From assembly GCF_013410655.1 (NCBI RefSeq), contig NZ_JACCFP010000001.1, positions 1,550,001-1,614,000 on the forward strand: 64,000 bases of DNA, in the 5' to 3' direction. A model generated the notes under the pieces. That model worked only from the letters and a program-made list of their open reading frames with translations, was not told where the DNA came from and searched no databases. The DNA is from Nocardioides thalensis (GTDB lineage: Bacteria; Actinomycetota; Actinomycetes; Propionibacteriales; Nocardioidaceae). Shown piece by piece: positions 46,424 to 55,545 of this stretch (positions are counted from its first letter, which is position 1; each line of letters starts with the position of its first letter). Both the position numbers and the translations under genes were made by a program.

Positions 46424-47278
46424 GTGACCACGGCGCTCGTCACCGACTCGACGGCCAGCCTGCCTCCTGACACGGTCAAGGAGCTGGGGGTCGAGGTCGT
46501 CCCGCTCCAGGTGGTCGTCGACGACTCGTCGTACGACGAGGGCACGGCCGAGGCCACGCCCGACCGGATCGCGGCGGCCCTGCGCGAGAAGCGCGCCGTG
46601 AGCACGTCGCGGCCGGCGCCGCTGGTGTTCTCCGAGCTCTACCAGCGGCTCGCCGACGAGGGCGCGACCGAGATCCTGTCGGTGCACCTCTCGAGCCGGG
46701 TGAGCGGCACGTTCGAGTCCGCGCACCTGGCCGCCCGCACCGCCCCGGTTCCGGTCACGTGCGTCGACACCCGCCAGGTCGGGGTGGCGACCGGGTACGC
46801 CGTCGAGTCCGCCGCGGCGGTCCTCGCCGCCGGGGGGAGCCGGCTGGACGCCGCCGAGGCCGCCCGCACGCGCGCGGTGTCGGCGTCCTCGTTGTTCTAC
46901 GTCGACACCCTCGAGTACCTGCGCCGCGGCGGTCGGGTCAGCGGCATCGGCGCCCTGTTCGGCGGCGCGCTCGCGGTCAAGCCGCTGCTGACGATCGTCG
47001 ACGGCGTGATCAAGCCGCTCGAGAAGGTGCGCACCTCGACCAAGGCGATCGCCCGGCTCGAGGAGCTCGCCGTCGAGCGCGCGGGCGACCAGCAGGTCGA
47101 CCTCGCGGTCGCGCACCTGGCGTCGGGCGAGCGCGCCGAGGAGCTGTGCGCCCGGATCGGCGAGCAGCTGGCCGACCAGCTCGGCGGACGCGAGGTGCGG
47201 TGCACCGAGCTCGGCGCCGTGCTGGGGGCGCACGTGGGGCCGGGGATGCTGGCGATCTGCGTGGCGCCGCGGGCCTGA
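46424..47278 (+). CDS. DegV-family fatty-acid-binding protein
   Basis: A 284-residue DegV/FakB-type protein that binds a fatty acid for activation by a FakA kinase. It starts TTALVTDSTASLPPDTVKEL, the usual DegV opening. AVSTSRPAP and ILSVHLSSRVSGTFESAHLA contain the conserved Ser/Thr residues around the carboxylate. FYVDTLEYLRRGGRVSG and LAVKPLLTIVDGVIKPLEK follow. No fakA homologue is in the window. TTTGAT ends six bases before the GTG start, a weak match to the leaderless pattern. Confidence 0.9.
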   Translation: MTTALVTDSTASLPPDTVKELGVEVVPLQVVVDDSSYDEGTAEATPDRIAAALREKRAVSTSRPAPLVFSELYQRLADEGATEILSVHLSSRVSGTFESAHLAARTAPVPVTCVDTRQVGVATGYAVESAAAVLAAGGSRLDAAEAARTRAVSASSLFYVDTLEYLRRGGRVSGIGALFGGALAVKPLLTIVDGVIKPLEKVRTSTKAIARLEELAVERAGDQQVDLAVAHLASGERAEELCARIGEQLADQLGGREVRCTELGAVLGAHVGPGMLAICVAPRA

Positions 47279-47419
47279 GGACTGGCCCTCAGCGGCCGGT
47301 TCCCGGCACCGAGGCCGGCGGGCCGGTAGCCGTGCACAGCCAGGCCCGGACGACCGAGTTGTCCACAGGCCGGCGCCACTCCGGGTGCGGAGGTCGCCCG
47401 TGCTTCCTAGCGTCGTCGC

Positions 47420-48400
47420 ATGCGCTCCCGACGGACTCCTGACGCCGCGTGGTCCGAGGCCGCTGCCCGGCGGCTCGCCCAGCTGACGGCGGACCTTGGC
47501 GGCTCGCCGCCGTCGGCTTCCCCCTCGCGAGGGCCGGCGAGGTCGGCGAGCACCACGGCGACCGACGCGACCGATGCCGCCGACGAGTGGTGGGCCGACC
47601 ACACGCGGGTCAGCGTGCCGGTCACGCCGGCCGACCGAGCGCCCCAGGTCCCGGCTCCAACGCCCGCGCCGGCTCCCGCGACCGCCGCCCCGGTCGTGCT
47701 CCCGCGCCCCGGCCGGCACGCGTCGCGCAGGCCACGGGCTCGGCTGACGGCCGCGCAGGTGCCTCGGCTCGGCGCTGCGCACGTCGCGGTGGTCGCGGTG
47801 CTGGCGGCGCTCGGCATCGCGCTCGCCGCCTGGTGGGTGGTCCAGCAGCGGGCCGAGCCGATCGCGGCGCAGCCGGTGGCAGGCACCTCGCCGCTCGTCG
47901 CCGGGCTGTCCCCCTCCGCCCCGACCTCGGACGACGGGGGAGAGACGGGTGGCGCCGCGGCTCCGGCCGGGGAGGTCACGGTGGACGTGACCGGCAAGGT
48001 GCGGCGGCCGGGGATCGTCGTGCTCGACGCCGGCGCGCGGGTGGTCGACGCGCTCGAGGCCGCGGGCGGGGCGCGCGCCGGCGTGGACCTCAGCGGCCTC
48101 AACCTGGCCCGGGTCCTGGTCGACGGCGAGCAGGTCGTGGTCGGCCTGCCGGTTGCGACCGCCCCCGTCGCGCCCGTCACCCCGGGAGCGCCGAGCGGTG
48201 CTCCCGCCACGCTCGTCAACCTCAACCTCGCGACCGAGGCCGAGCTCGAGACCCTCCCCGAGGTCGGCCCGGTGACCGCGGCGGCGATCGTCGCCTGGCG
48301 CGAGCAGCACGGTGGCTTCACCGCCGTCGACGAGCTGCTCGAGGTCGACGGCATCGGCGAGGCGACCCTCGCCCAGCTGAGCCCCTACGTCACGGTGTGA
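47420..48400 (+). CDS. comEA: ComEA-like DNA-binding competence protein
   Basis: A 326-residue membrane-anchored DNA-uptake protein. The N-terminal 130 residues are Pro/Ala-rich and cytoplasmic, followed by one helix (HVAVVAVLAALGIALAAWWV). The SLBB domain contains VTVDVTGKVRRPGIVVLDAG. The C-terminal helix-hairpin-helix is NLNLATEAELETLPEVGPVT then IVAWREQHGGF and LLEVDGIGEATLAQL. TAGCGT ends six bases before the ATG. comEC follows after four bases. Confidence 0.93.
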   Translation: MRSRRTPDAAWSEAAARRLAQLTADLGGSPPSASPSRGPARSASTTATDATDAADEWWADHTRVSVPVTPADRAPQVPAPTPAPAPATAAPVVLPRPGRHASRRPRARLTAAQVPRLGAAHVAVVAVLAALGIALAAWWVVQQRAEPIAAQPVAGTSPLVAGLSPSAPTSDDGGETGGAAAPAGEVTVDVTGKVRRPGIVVLDAGARVVDALEAAGGARAGVDLSGLNLARVLVDGEQVVVGLPVATAPVAPVTPGAPSGAPATLVNLNLATEAELETLPEVGPVTAAAIVAWREQHGGFTAVDELLEVDGIGEATLAQLSPYVTV

Positions 48401-48404
48401 GGGC

Positions 48405-50750
48405 GTGACCGATGGCGACCGCGAGGGCACGCGCCACGACGCTCGGCTGCCGGTGCTCGCTGCGGCCGCGTGGGCGGGAGGGCTCCTCGCCTACCGCACC
48501 GGGCCCGCCGCGGGGTGGCTCGCGGTCGCCCTGCTCGCGGTGGCGGCGGTCTCCGGCTCGGCGGTGCGGCGATCGGCCACGGCGGCCGCGCGGGAGCGGT
48601 GGCTGCTGCTGACCGGTGCGCTGCTGGCCGCGGCCGCCGTCGCGGGAAGCGTCGGCCTTCGCCACGGAAGCGTCGAGGCGAGCCCTCTGCGCGCCTGGGC
48701 GGAGGAGCGCGCCTGGGCCGAGGTCGAGGCGACGGTGGTGTCCGACCCGCGGCCCGTCGCGGGACCGTGGGGCGACCAGGTGGTGCTGCGCCTGAAGGTG
48801 CACGCGGCGTCCGCCCGTGGCGCGTCCTACGAGGTCGGCGGCACGCTCGTCCTCCTCGGCGGTAGCGAGTGGTCGACGGCGGCGTTGGGGGAGCGGGTCC
48901 GGACCGCGGGCCGGCTGGCGCCGGCCGACGACCCCGACGTGGCCGCGCTGGTGACGGGTGCGCGGGCGCCGGTGCGGACCCGTGGGCCCGACGTGTGGTG
49001 GCGCGCGTCGGGCGCCGTGCGGGCGTCGATCCGCGACGCCGTGGACCACCGGCCTCCGGCCGAGGCCGGGCTGGTGCCCGCGCTCGTCGACGGTGACGAC
49101 GCCGCACTGCCCGAGGAGGTCGAGGCCGACTTCCGCACGACCGGACTGACCCACCTGACCGCGGTCTCGGGCACGAACCTGACCCTCGTCGTCGGCTTCG
49201 TCCTGCTGGTCGCCCGCTGGCTCGGCGCGCGGCGGCGCTGGCTGGTGGTGATCGGTCTGCTAGGGATCGCGGGCTTCGTGCTTCTCGCGCGCACCGAGCC
49301 GAGCGTGGTGCGCGCGGCGGCGATGGGCGTGGTCGGCCTCTTCGCGCTCGGGCGCGACGGCAGGCGGCGCGGGCTGCGCGCACTCGGCGCCGCCGTCATC
49401 TGCCTGCTGCTCGTGCAGCCGGCACTCGCCGTCTCTCCCGGGTTCGCGCTGTCGGTCCTGGCGACGGGCGGCATCGTGCTGCTCGCGCCGGCTCTGGTCC
49501 GCGCGATGTCGCCGCGGCTCTCGCGACCCCTTGCCGAGGCGATCGCGGTACCTGTGGCCGCCCAGCTCGCGTGCACGCCGCTGGTCGCCGCGCTCTCGGG
49601 AGAGGTCAGCCTGGTGGCGGTCGCGGCCAACCTGCTCGTCGCACCGGCCGTGGGTCCTGCGACGGTGCTCGGGCTCGCGGCGGGCCTGGTCGGGCTCGTG
49701 TGGCCGTGGGCCGGCACGCTGCTGGGCACGGCGGCCGGCTGGTGCGTCGCCTGGCTCGTGCTCGTCGCGCGGCACGGCGCCGATCTTCCCGGCGCCTCGA
49801 TCGGTTGGGGCGCGGGCGCCGGTGCGCTCGCGCTCCTGACCTGCCTGTGCCTGGCCGTCGCGGTCGCGCTCCCCGGGTTGCTGCGCCGCCGCTGGCTCGG
49901 AGCGGGCCTGGCGGTCGTCCTGCTCGTGGTGGTGCTCGGGGTGCCGGGCCGGGTCGCGACGAACTGGTCCGGCTGGCCGCCGGACGGTTGGCTGCTGGTC
50001 GCCTGTGATGTCGGGCAGGGCGACGCGCTCGTGCTCAGCGCGGGGGAGGGCACCGCCGTGGTGGTCGACGCCGGACCCGACCCGGCGGCGGTCGACCGGT
50101 GTCTCGACGCGCTCGGCGTCAGCGAGGTGCCGCTGGTGCTGCTCACCCACTTCCACGCCGACCACGTCGGCGGGCTCCGGGGCGTGCTCGGCGGCCGTCG
50201 GGTCGGGACGATCGAGGCGAGCCCGGTCCTCGACCCGCCGGCGAACGTCGACGACGTCGAGAGTGCCGCGCGGGCGGCCGGCGTCCCGCTCGCGGCGGCG
50301 CCGTACGCCAGCACGAGGAGGTACGGCGACCTCGTCCTCCAGGTGCTGTGGCCCGACCTGCCGCGGCCCGTGCCGGGGGCCGGCGACGGCAGCTCGGCCA
50401 ACGACGCGAGCGTCGTGGTGCTCGCCGAGTCCCAGGGGGTCCGCATCCTGCTCACCGGAGACGTCGAGCCACCCGGCCAGGCGCGCCTGGCCGCTGCGCT
50501 GCCCGAGCTCGACGTCGACGTGCTGAAGGTGCCCCACCACGGCAGCGCCTACCAGGACGACGACTGGCTGCTCTCCCTCGACGCCGAGCTGGCGGTCGTC
50601 TCCGTGGGAGCCGACAACGACTACGGCCACCCGGATCCCGGTCTGCTCGGCCGGCTCACAACGGCCGGTGCGGTCGTCGGGCGCACGGACACCGACGGCG
50701 ACCTCGCGGTCGTGGCCGGTCCCGACGGACCGGAGCTGGTGAGCCGCTGA
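48405..50750 (+). CDS. comEC: ComEC/Rec2-type DNA uptake channel
   Basis: A 781-residue membrane protein that with ComEA would carry single-stranded DNA across the membrane. The N-terminal region has two hydrophobic helices and an OB-like soluble domain. The competence domain begins near TGLTHLTAVSGTNLTLVVGF and has about ten helices. The C-terminal metallo-beta-lactamase domain has LTHFHADHVGG (H582, H584, D586, H587) and VPHHGSAYQDDDW, suggesting an active nuclease. The complete gene implies the capacity for uptake, though natural competence is unproven in this group. Confidence 0.93.
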   Translation: MTDGDREGTRHDARLPVLAAAAWAGGLLAYRTGPAAGWLAVALLAVAAVSGSAVRRSATAAARERWLLLTGALLAAAAVAGSVGLRHGSVEASPLRAWAEERAWAEVEATVVSDPRPVAGPWGDQVVLRLKVHAASARGASYEVGGTLVLLGGSEWSTAALGERVRTAGRLAPADDPDVAALVTGARAPVRTRGPDVWWRASGAVRASIRDAVDHRPPAEAGLVPALVDGDDAALPEEVEADFRTTGLTHLTAVSGTNLTLVVGFVLLVARWLGARRRWLVVIGLLGIAGFVLLARTEPSVVRAAAMGVVGLFALGRDGRRRGLRALGAAVICLLLVQPALAVSPGFALSVLATGGIVLLAPALVRAMSPRLSRPLAEAIAVPVAAQLACTPLVAALSGEVSLVAVAANLLVAPAVGPATVLGLAAGLVGLVWPWAGTLLGTAAGWCVAWLVLVARHGADLPGASIGWGAGAGALALLTCLCLAVAVALPGLLRRRWLGAGLAVVLLVVVLGVPGRVATNWSGWPPDGWLLVACDVGQGDALVLSAGEGTAVVVDAGPDPAAVDRCLDALGVSEVPLVLLTHFHADHVGGLRGVLGGRRVGTIEASPVLDPPANVDDVESAARAAGVPLAAAPYASTRRYGDLVLQVLWPDLPRPVPGAGDGSSANDASVVVLAESQGVRILLTGDVEPPGQARLAAALPELDVDVLKVPHHGSAYQDDDWLLSLDAELAVVSVGADNDYGHPDPGLLGRLTTAGAVVGRTDTDGDLAVVAGPDGPELVSR

Positions 50751-50759
50751 GGACCTCTC

Positions 50760-51434
50760 CTACGCGACGACCGTGAACGGGGTCCCCGCGCAGGGGACGC
50801 CGGCGGCGTACGAGCTGCGCTCGACGAGTCGCCCTGCGGGGCGGCGCGGGTCGGCGGACACGACCACCCGGTCGTGGTGGTTGATGAGGGTGCCGCCGGC
50901 CTCCTCGAGGGTCGGCAGCATCAGCGACTCGAACACCTCGAGCAGCGTGTCGGCCCCGACCACACCGGCGAGCTCGCCGCCGACCACGACCGGCATCGTC
51001 GCGGTGAGCACGTACTCGTCGCAGCACACGTAGTCGACGTACGGACCCGCGATGTGCGGCTCACCGCTGGCGGCGGGGGCGCGGTACCACTCCTGCCGGG
51101 TGTAGTCGACGGGCGCCTCCTCCCACGGCCCGGACTGGGCGAGGAGCTGGCGGTTGTCGCCCTGCCACCACGCGAGGTAGAGGTGGTGGTCGGAGAGGAA
51201 CCCCGGCGTGGCGACGAAGCCGCCGCCGAGCAGCGGCTTCTCCGCGAGCATCGTCTTGGTCGGCGCCTCCACGGCGTCGACGACCAGGTCTGCGGTCACC
51301 AGGCCGTTGCGCCCGGCGACCTCGACGACGCACTCCCGGATGCCCTGGAGGTGGTCACGGAGCCCGGCGAAGTAGGACGCGACGACATCGGCGCACGGCC
51401 CGAGGGCCTGGTTCTGGAGGACGGTCGTGGGCAT
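50760..51434 (-). CDS. stand-alone cache (PDC-like) sensor-domain protein
   Basis: A 224-residue protein with no signal peptide and no membrane helix. The cache-like pattern is in YLAWWQGDNRQLLAQSGPW, YTRQEWYRAPAASGEPHIAG and TATMPVVVGGELAGVVGADT. Such domains bind amines, amino acids or carboxylates and are normally extracellular parts of receptors; here nothing else is attached. GAGGTG lies about six bases before the ATG (a GTG three codons earlier is possible). It is next to a FadR-type regulator and a polyamine transporter, so it may bind a polyamine-type ligand in the cytoplasm. Confidence 0.75.
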   Translation of the reverse strand: MPTTVLQNQALGPCADVVASYFAGLRDHLQGIRECVVEVAGRNGLVTADLVVDAVEAPTKTMLAEKPLLGGGFVATPGFLSDHHLYLAWWQGDNRQLLAQSGPWEEAPVDYTRQEWYRAPAASGEPHIAGPYVDYVCCDEYVLTATMPVVVGGELAGVVGADTLLEVFESLMLPTLEEAGGTLINHHDRVVVSADPRRPAGRLVERSSYAAGVPCAGTPFTVVA

Positions 51435-51543
51435 GTCGCTCACCTCTTCGCGAAACTTGTTGCACTACGAAACTGTCCGGCCTCGCGTGATGTCAAGGAG
51501 CAGGGCCGAGGGGCGGTCGCCGGGTGTGCCGGCCGGGGGCGCC

Positions 51544-52317
51544 TCATCGCGCCGCCGCCTGGAGCACGGAGAGCTCGTCGAGCGTGCGACCGGCGTGGGC
51601 CCGGACTGCTGCCCGCGCTGCCTCGCCGTCGTGCGCGCGCAGCGCGTCGAGCAGGGCGAGGAGGCATTGACGGGAGTGCGCGCGGACCTCGGGCGACCCG
51701 AGCGGGTGACGCGCGAGGTGCCCGAAGTCGGACTCCAGGCGCACCATCTCGCGGGTGAGCCGCGCCGACTGGGTGAGCGCCGCCAGCGAGAGGAAGAACT
51801 CGGCCTCGGCGTGACGCCACACGGTCGTGTCCTCCTCGTCGGCGGCGGGCACGAGCTCGGACAGCAGGTCGACGTCGTCGGGGTCGGCCCGGTCGGCGGC
51901 GACCTCGGCGCACCCCGTCAGCAGCACCAGCTGGACGGCAGCCCGGTCGTGCAGCTCGACCCGGGACATGGCGGCGAGCCGGGTCGCCACGTCGTCGTCA
52001 GCGCTCTTGGGCCGGTTCACGTAGCTGCCGCCGTTGCGGCCGCGGACCGTCGTCACCAGGCCCTGCGCGCGCAGCGCGACGAGCGCCTCGCGAGCGGTGA
52101 CGGTCGCGACCCCCATCATCGAGGCCAGCTCCGGCTCGCTGGGAAGTCGCTCGCCGTCCTGCAGCAGGCCGGAGCGGATCGCGCTCGCCAACCGCTGCTC
52201 GATCCGGACCGCGCGGCCCACGTCCTCCAGCGGCGCGAAGATGGCCGACCGCGTCCGCGAGCCGTGCCTGATGCGCCGCGAGGACCGGGCGCGCGCGCCC
52301 GTCTCGGTGTCCGCCAC
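51544..52317 (-). CDS. FadR-type (GntR/FCD) transcriptional regulator
   Basis: A 257-residue regulator. The winged helix is RLPSEPELASMMGVATVTAR then EALVALRAQGLVTTVRGRNGG. The C-terminal FCD domain has helices with the metal-ligand pattern (WRHAEAEFFLSLAALT, REMVRLESDFGHLAR, AAVRAHAGRTLDEL). A strong GGAGGGAGGGGG site precedes the GTG start. It is divergent from potA and shares a 100-base AT-rich region with it, so it should control the polyamine operon in response to a small acid or polyamine catabolite. Confidence 0.88.
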   Translation of the reverse strand: MADTETGARARSSRRIRHGSRTRSAIFAPLEDVGRAVRIEQRLASAIRSGLLQDGERLPSEPELASMMGVATVTAREALVALRAQGLVTTVRGRNGGSYVNRPKSADDDVATRLAAMSRVELHDRAAVQLVLLTGCAEVAADRADPDDVDLLSELVPAADEEDTTVWRHAEAEFFLSLAALTQSARLTREMVRLESDFGHLARHPLGSPEVRAHSRQCLLALLDALRAHDGEAARAAVRAHAGRTLDELSVLQAAAR

Positions 52318-52357
52318 GTGGTGCCCCCTCCCTCCAGCGGCGCCGCCGGATCCGGAA

Positions 52358-52413
52358 CGAAAACGTAACCTCTTCCCTCTAGACATACAATAATCTGGTC
52401 TCATATGTTTTCG
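52358..52413. promoter_or_regulatory. AT-rich divergent control region with inverted repeat
   Basis: CGAAAACGTA (52358-52367) and TATGTTTTCG (52404-52413) are reverse complements with one mismatch, 36 bases apart. The sequence between is rich in A/T (TAGACATACAATAATC) against a GC-rich genome. ACATA/TATGT also form a smaller dyad. This is the likely promoter and FadR-type operator for both genes. Confidence 0.5.
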
Positions 52414-52417
52414 GCCC

Positions 52418-53467
52418 ATGGAGCCGGCCATCGCCCTGAGCGGCGTGACCAAGCACTTCGGTGACGTGCGCGCCGTCGACGGCGTCGACCTCGAGATCGC
52501 CGACGGCGAGTTCTTCTCGATGCTCGGCCCGTCCGGCTCGGGCAAGACCACCGTCCTCCGGCTGATCGCCGGGTTCGAGCGCCCCACGGGCGGGACGATC
52601 CGGCTGTCGGGCACGGACGTCACCGGGGCCGCGCCGTTCGAGCGCGACGTCAACACCGTCTTCCAGGACTACGCCCTCTTCCCGCACATGTCGGTGCTCG
52701 ACAACGTGGCCTACGGGCTGCGCGTGCGCGGGGTCGCCCGCCGGGAGCGTCGCGAGCGGGCCCTCGAGGCGCTGGCGATGGTCCGGCTGCCCGACGTCGG
52801 CGACCGCCGGCCGACCCAGCTCTCCGGCGGGCAGCGGCAGCGGATCGCCCTGGCGCGCGCGATCGTGGTGAAGCCGAAGGTGCTGCTCCTCGACGAGCCG
52901 CTGGGCGCGCTCGACCTCAAGCTCCGCGAGCAGATGCAGGTCGAGCTCAAGCAGCTCCAGCGCCAGCTCGGCATCACGTTCGTCTTCGTGACCCATGACC
53001 AGGAGGAGGCGCTGACCCTCAGCGACCGGATCGCGGTGTTCAACGAGGGCCGCATCGTCCAGCTGGGCACGCCGCGGGCGATCTACGAGGACCCGGTCTC
53101 GCCGTACGTCGCCTCCTTCGTGGGCACCACCAACCTGTTCGACGACGCGACGTCGCAGCGCGTCCTCGGGGTGTCCGGGTCGCACGCGATCCGCCCGGAG
53201 CGGCTCTCGCTCGGGCCCGCGGACGCGACGTCGAACGGGACCGGCGACCTGGTGCTGCGCGCGAAGGTGGTCGAGGTCATCTACCTCGGCTCGGCCAACC
53301 GGGTCCATGTGCGGCTCGAGGACGGCACCCCTGTGGTCGTCCTCGAGCAGAGTTCGGGATCGCTCCCTGCCCCCGAACACCGTGGTGACGAGGTCACCGT
53401 CCGCTTCGCCCGTGCCGACGTGGTCGCGCTGGCGGGGGACACCGAGAAGTCAGGAGACACCCAATGA
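52418..53467 (+). CDS. potA: polyamine ABC transporter ATP-binding protein
   Basis: A 349-residue PotA-type ATPase driving uptake of putrescine/spermidine-like amines. Walker A is GPSGSGKTT (37-45), the signature LSGGQ (135-139) and Walker B VLLLDE (155-160) with the switch His in FVTHDQEEALTLSDR. The C-terminal TOBE domain follows. It overlaps potD by four bases (ATGA). The pot symbols rest on family and gene order. Confidence 0.92.
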   Translation: MEPAIALSGVTKHFGDVRAVDGVDLEIADGEFFSMLGPSGSGKTTVLRLIAGFERPTGGTIRLSGTDVTGAAPFERDVNTVFQDYALFPHMSVLDNVAYGLRVRGVARRERRERALEALAMVRLPDVGDRRPTQLSGGQRQRIALARAIVVKPKVLLLDEPLGALDLKLREQMQVELKQLQRQLGITFVFVTHDQEEALTLSDRIAVFNEGRIVQLGTPRAIYEDPVSPYVASFVGTTNLFDDATSQRVLGVSGSHAIRPERLSLGPADATSNGTGDLVLRAKVVEVIYLGSANRVHVRLEDGTPVVVLEQSSGSLPAPEHRGDEVTVRFARADVVALAGDTEKSGDTQ

Positions 53468-54651
53468 ATCGCATCAAGAGACTCGGGCGTGGACCGGTGG
53501 CCTGCCTCGCGGTCCTGTCCGTCCTCGCGCTCGCCGCCGGCTGTGGCGACGACGAGGGCGACGGATCGACCGAGGCCGTCGAGGAGCTCGGCGAGCTCGA
53601 GGGCGAGGTCTCGATCCTCGCCTGGCCGGGCTACGTCGAGGACGGCAGCAACGACCCCAACGTCGACTGGGTCACCCCGTTCGAGGAGGAGACCGGCTGC
53701 GAGGTGACGAGCAAGGTCTACGGCACGTCCGACGAGGCGCTCAACCTCGCCAAGTCCGGCGACTACGACGTCATCGCCGCCTCCGGCGACCTGTCGCTGC
53801 GGCTGATCGCCTCCGACGAGGCGCAGGCCATCAACACCGACCTGGTGCCCAACTACGAGAACGTCTACGACTTCCTCAAGGACACCGAGTGGAATACCGT
53901 CGACGGTGAGAACTACGGCGTCCCGCACGGGTACGGCGCCAACCTGCTCATGTACAACAAGTCCGCCTACGACACCCCGCCCACGTCGTGGAGCGCGGTG
54001 TTCGACCCGGCCGAGATGGAGGGCGTGAAGGGCAAGGTCACCGCCTACGACTCGCCGATCTACATCGCCGACGCGGCGCTCTACCTGATGAACACCCAGC
54101 CCGACCTGGGCATCGAGAACCCGTACGCGCTCGACGAGGACCAGCTCGCCGCCGCGGTCGAGGTGCTCAAGACCCAGCGCGAGTACATCGGCGAGTACTG
54201 GTCGGACTACCTCAAGGAGATCTCCGCCTTCGAGACCGGCGACTCCGTCGTCGGCACGACCTGGCAGGTGATCGTCAACAACATCAAGAACAAGGACGTC
54301 GAGGCGATCCTCCCCGACGAGGGCGCGACCGCGTGGAACGACACCTGGATGCTGTCTTCGCAGGCGGAGCACCCCAACTGCGCCTACAAGTGGATGGACT
54401 ACATCATCAGCCCGGAGGGCAACGCCGCGGCGACGATGTACTTCGGCGAGGCGCCGAACAGCGACGAGGCGTGCCAGGTGAGCCCGGAGGCCGAGGAGCA
54501 CTGCAAGCTCTTCAACGCCGGTGACGAGGAGTTCTCCGACAAGCTCTGGTACTGGCGCACGCCGATCAAGGAGTGCCTGGACGGCCGCACCGACGTCGAG
54601 TGCACCGACTACGCCCAGTGGACCGAGGCCTGGACGGAGATCAAGGGCTGA
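53464..54651 (+). CDS. potD: polyamine ABC transporter substrate-binding lipoprotein
   Basis: A 395-residue PotD/PotF-like receptor. The lipoprotein signal ends LSVLALAAGC with lipidated C27. The mature protein starts with an acidic stretch and VSILAWPGYVEDG, a pattern common in PotD-like proteins. YGVPHGYGANLLMYNKSAY and FETGDSVVGTTWQVIVNNIK line the cleft. The carboxylates that grip the amine cannot be assigned with confidence here. A Cys-rich C-terminal half (NCAY, EACQ, HCKL, KECL, VECT) may form disulfides. It shares one base with potB. Confidence 0.9.
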   Translation: MNRIKRLGRGPVACLAVLSVLALAAGCGDDEGDGSTEAVEELGELEGEVSILAWPGYVEDGSNDPNVDWVTPFEEETGCEVTSKVYGTSDEALNLAKSGDYDVIAASGDLSLRLIASDEAQAINTDLVPNYENVYDFLKDTEWNTVDGENYGVPHGYGANLLMYNKSAYDTPPTSWSAVFDPAEMEGVKGKVTAYDSPIYIADAALYLMNTQPDLGIENPYALDEDQLAAAVEVLKTQREYIGEYWSDYLKEISAFETGDSVVGTTWQVIVNNIKNKDVEAILPDEGATAWNDTWMLSSQAEHPNCAYKWMDYIISPEGNAAATMYFGEAPNSDEACQVSPEAEEHCKLFNAGDEEFSDKLWYWRTPIKECLDGRTDVECTDYAQWTEAWTEIKG

Positions 54652-55529
54652 TGGAGAGGTCGGACCGCCGGCCGGTATCCCGGCTCCTGCACCGCTGGCC
54701 GGCGGTCCGGCTGACCCTGCTGCTGGCCACGCCGCTGGCGTGGCTGCTCCTGGTCTACGTCGTGGCGCTGGCGGCGCTGCTCGTGACCGCGTTCTGGTCG
54801 ACCGACAGCCTGTCGGGTGAGATCGACAAGAGCACCTGGAGCCTGGACAACTTCCGGACCCTGTTCGAGAACGAGGTCTACCGCAACGTCACGCTGCGCA
54901 CCGTCGGGGTCGCGGCCGCGGTGACGGTGATCGACGTCGCGATCGCGCTGCCGATCGCGTTCTACATGGCCAAGATGGCCTCGCCCCGTGCGCGACGGTG
55001 GCTCGTGGTCGCCGTGCTCACCCCGCTGTGGGCCAGCTACCTGGTGAAGGCGTTCGCCTGGCGTGCCGTGCTCTCCGAGGGCGGTCTGGTCGAGTGGGCG
55101 GGTGGCGTGCTCGGCATCGAGTCTCCCGGCTACGGCCTCCCCGCGGTGATCATGACGCAGGCCTACATCTGGCTGCCCTACGTGATCCTGCCGATCTACG
55201 CCGGGCTGGAGCGGGTGCCGAACTCCCTCCTCGAGGCGGCCGGCGACCTGGGCGCGAGCAACGGCCGCGCCGTACGCACGATCGTGCTGCCGTTGCTGCT
55301 GCCCGCGATCATCGCCGGCACGATCTTCAGCTTCTCGCTCACGCTCGGCGACTACATCACCGTCAACATCGTCGGTGGGGCCAACCAGATGCTCGGCAAC
55401 CTGGTCTACGTCAACGCCGGGGCGGCCAACAACCTGCCGCTCGCCGCGACCATCGCGCTGGTGCCGATCGTGATCATGCTCGTCTACCTGGCGATCGTGC
55501 GCCGTACCGGCGCCCTGGAGAACCTGTGA
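54651..55529 (+). CDS. potB: polyamine ABC transporter permease (PotB type)
   Basis: A 292-residue permease with about six helices. The EAA loop is SLLEAAGDLGASNGRAVRTI, which contacts PotA. The N-terminus RLTLLLATPLAWLLLVYVVAL and the segment LSLTLGD-like FSFSLTLGDYITVNIVG are typical PotB features. Its ATG uses the last base of the potD stop (TGATG), so translation is coupled. Confidence 0.9.
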   Translation: MERSDRRPVSRLLHRWPAVRLTLLLATPLAWLLLVYVVALAALLVTAFWSTDSLSGEIDKSTWSLDNFRTLFENEVYRNVTLRTVGVAAAVTVIDVAIALPIAFYMAKMASPRARRWLVVAVLTPLWASYLVKAFAWRAVLSEGGLVEWAGGVLGIESPGYGLPAVIMTQAYIWLPYVILPIYAGLERVPNSLLEAAGDLGASNGRAVRTIVLPLLLPAIIAGTIFSFSLTLGDYITVNIVGGANQMLGNLVYVNAGAANNLPLAATIALVPIVIMLVYLAIVRRTGALENL

Positions 55530-55545
55530 GCACGGGAGGACTGCG

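Noticed and set aside
43739..48430. A 1563-codon open frame on the minus strand
   Set aside because: It is antisense to leuS, degV and comEA, whose motifs are unmistakable. Its composition (Arg, Val, Asp, Gly repeats) is that of a GC-rich antisense frame.
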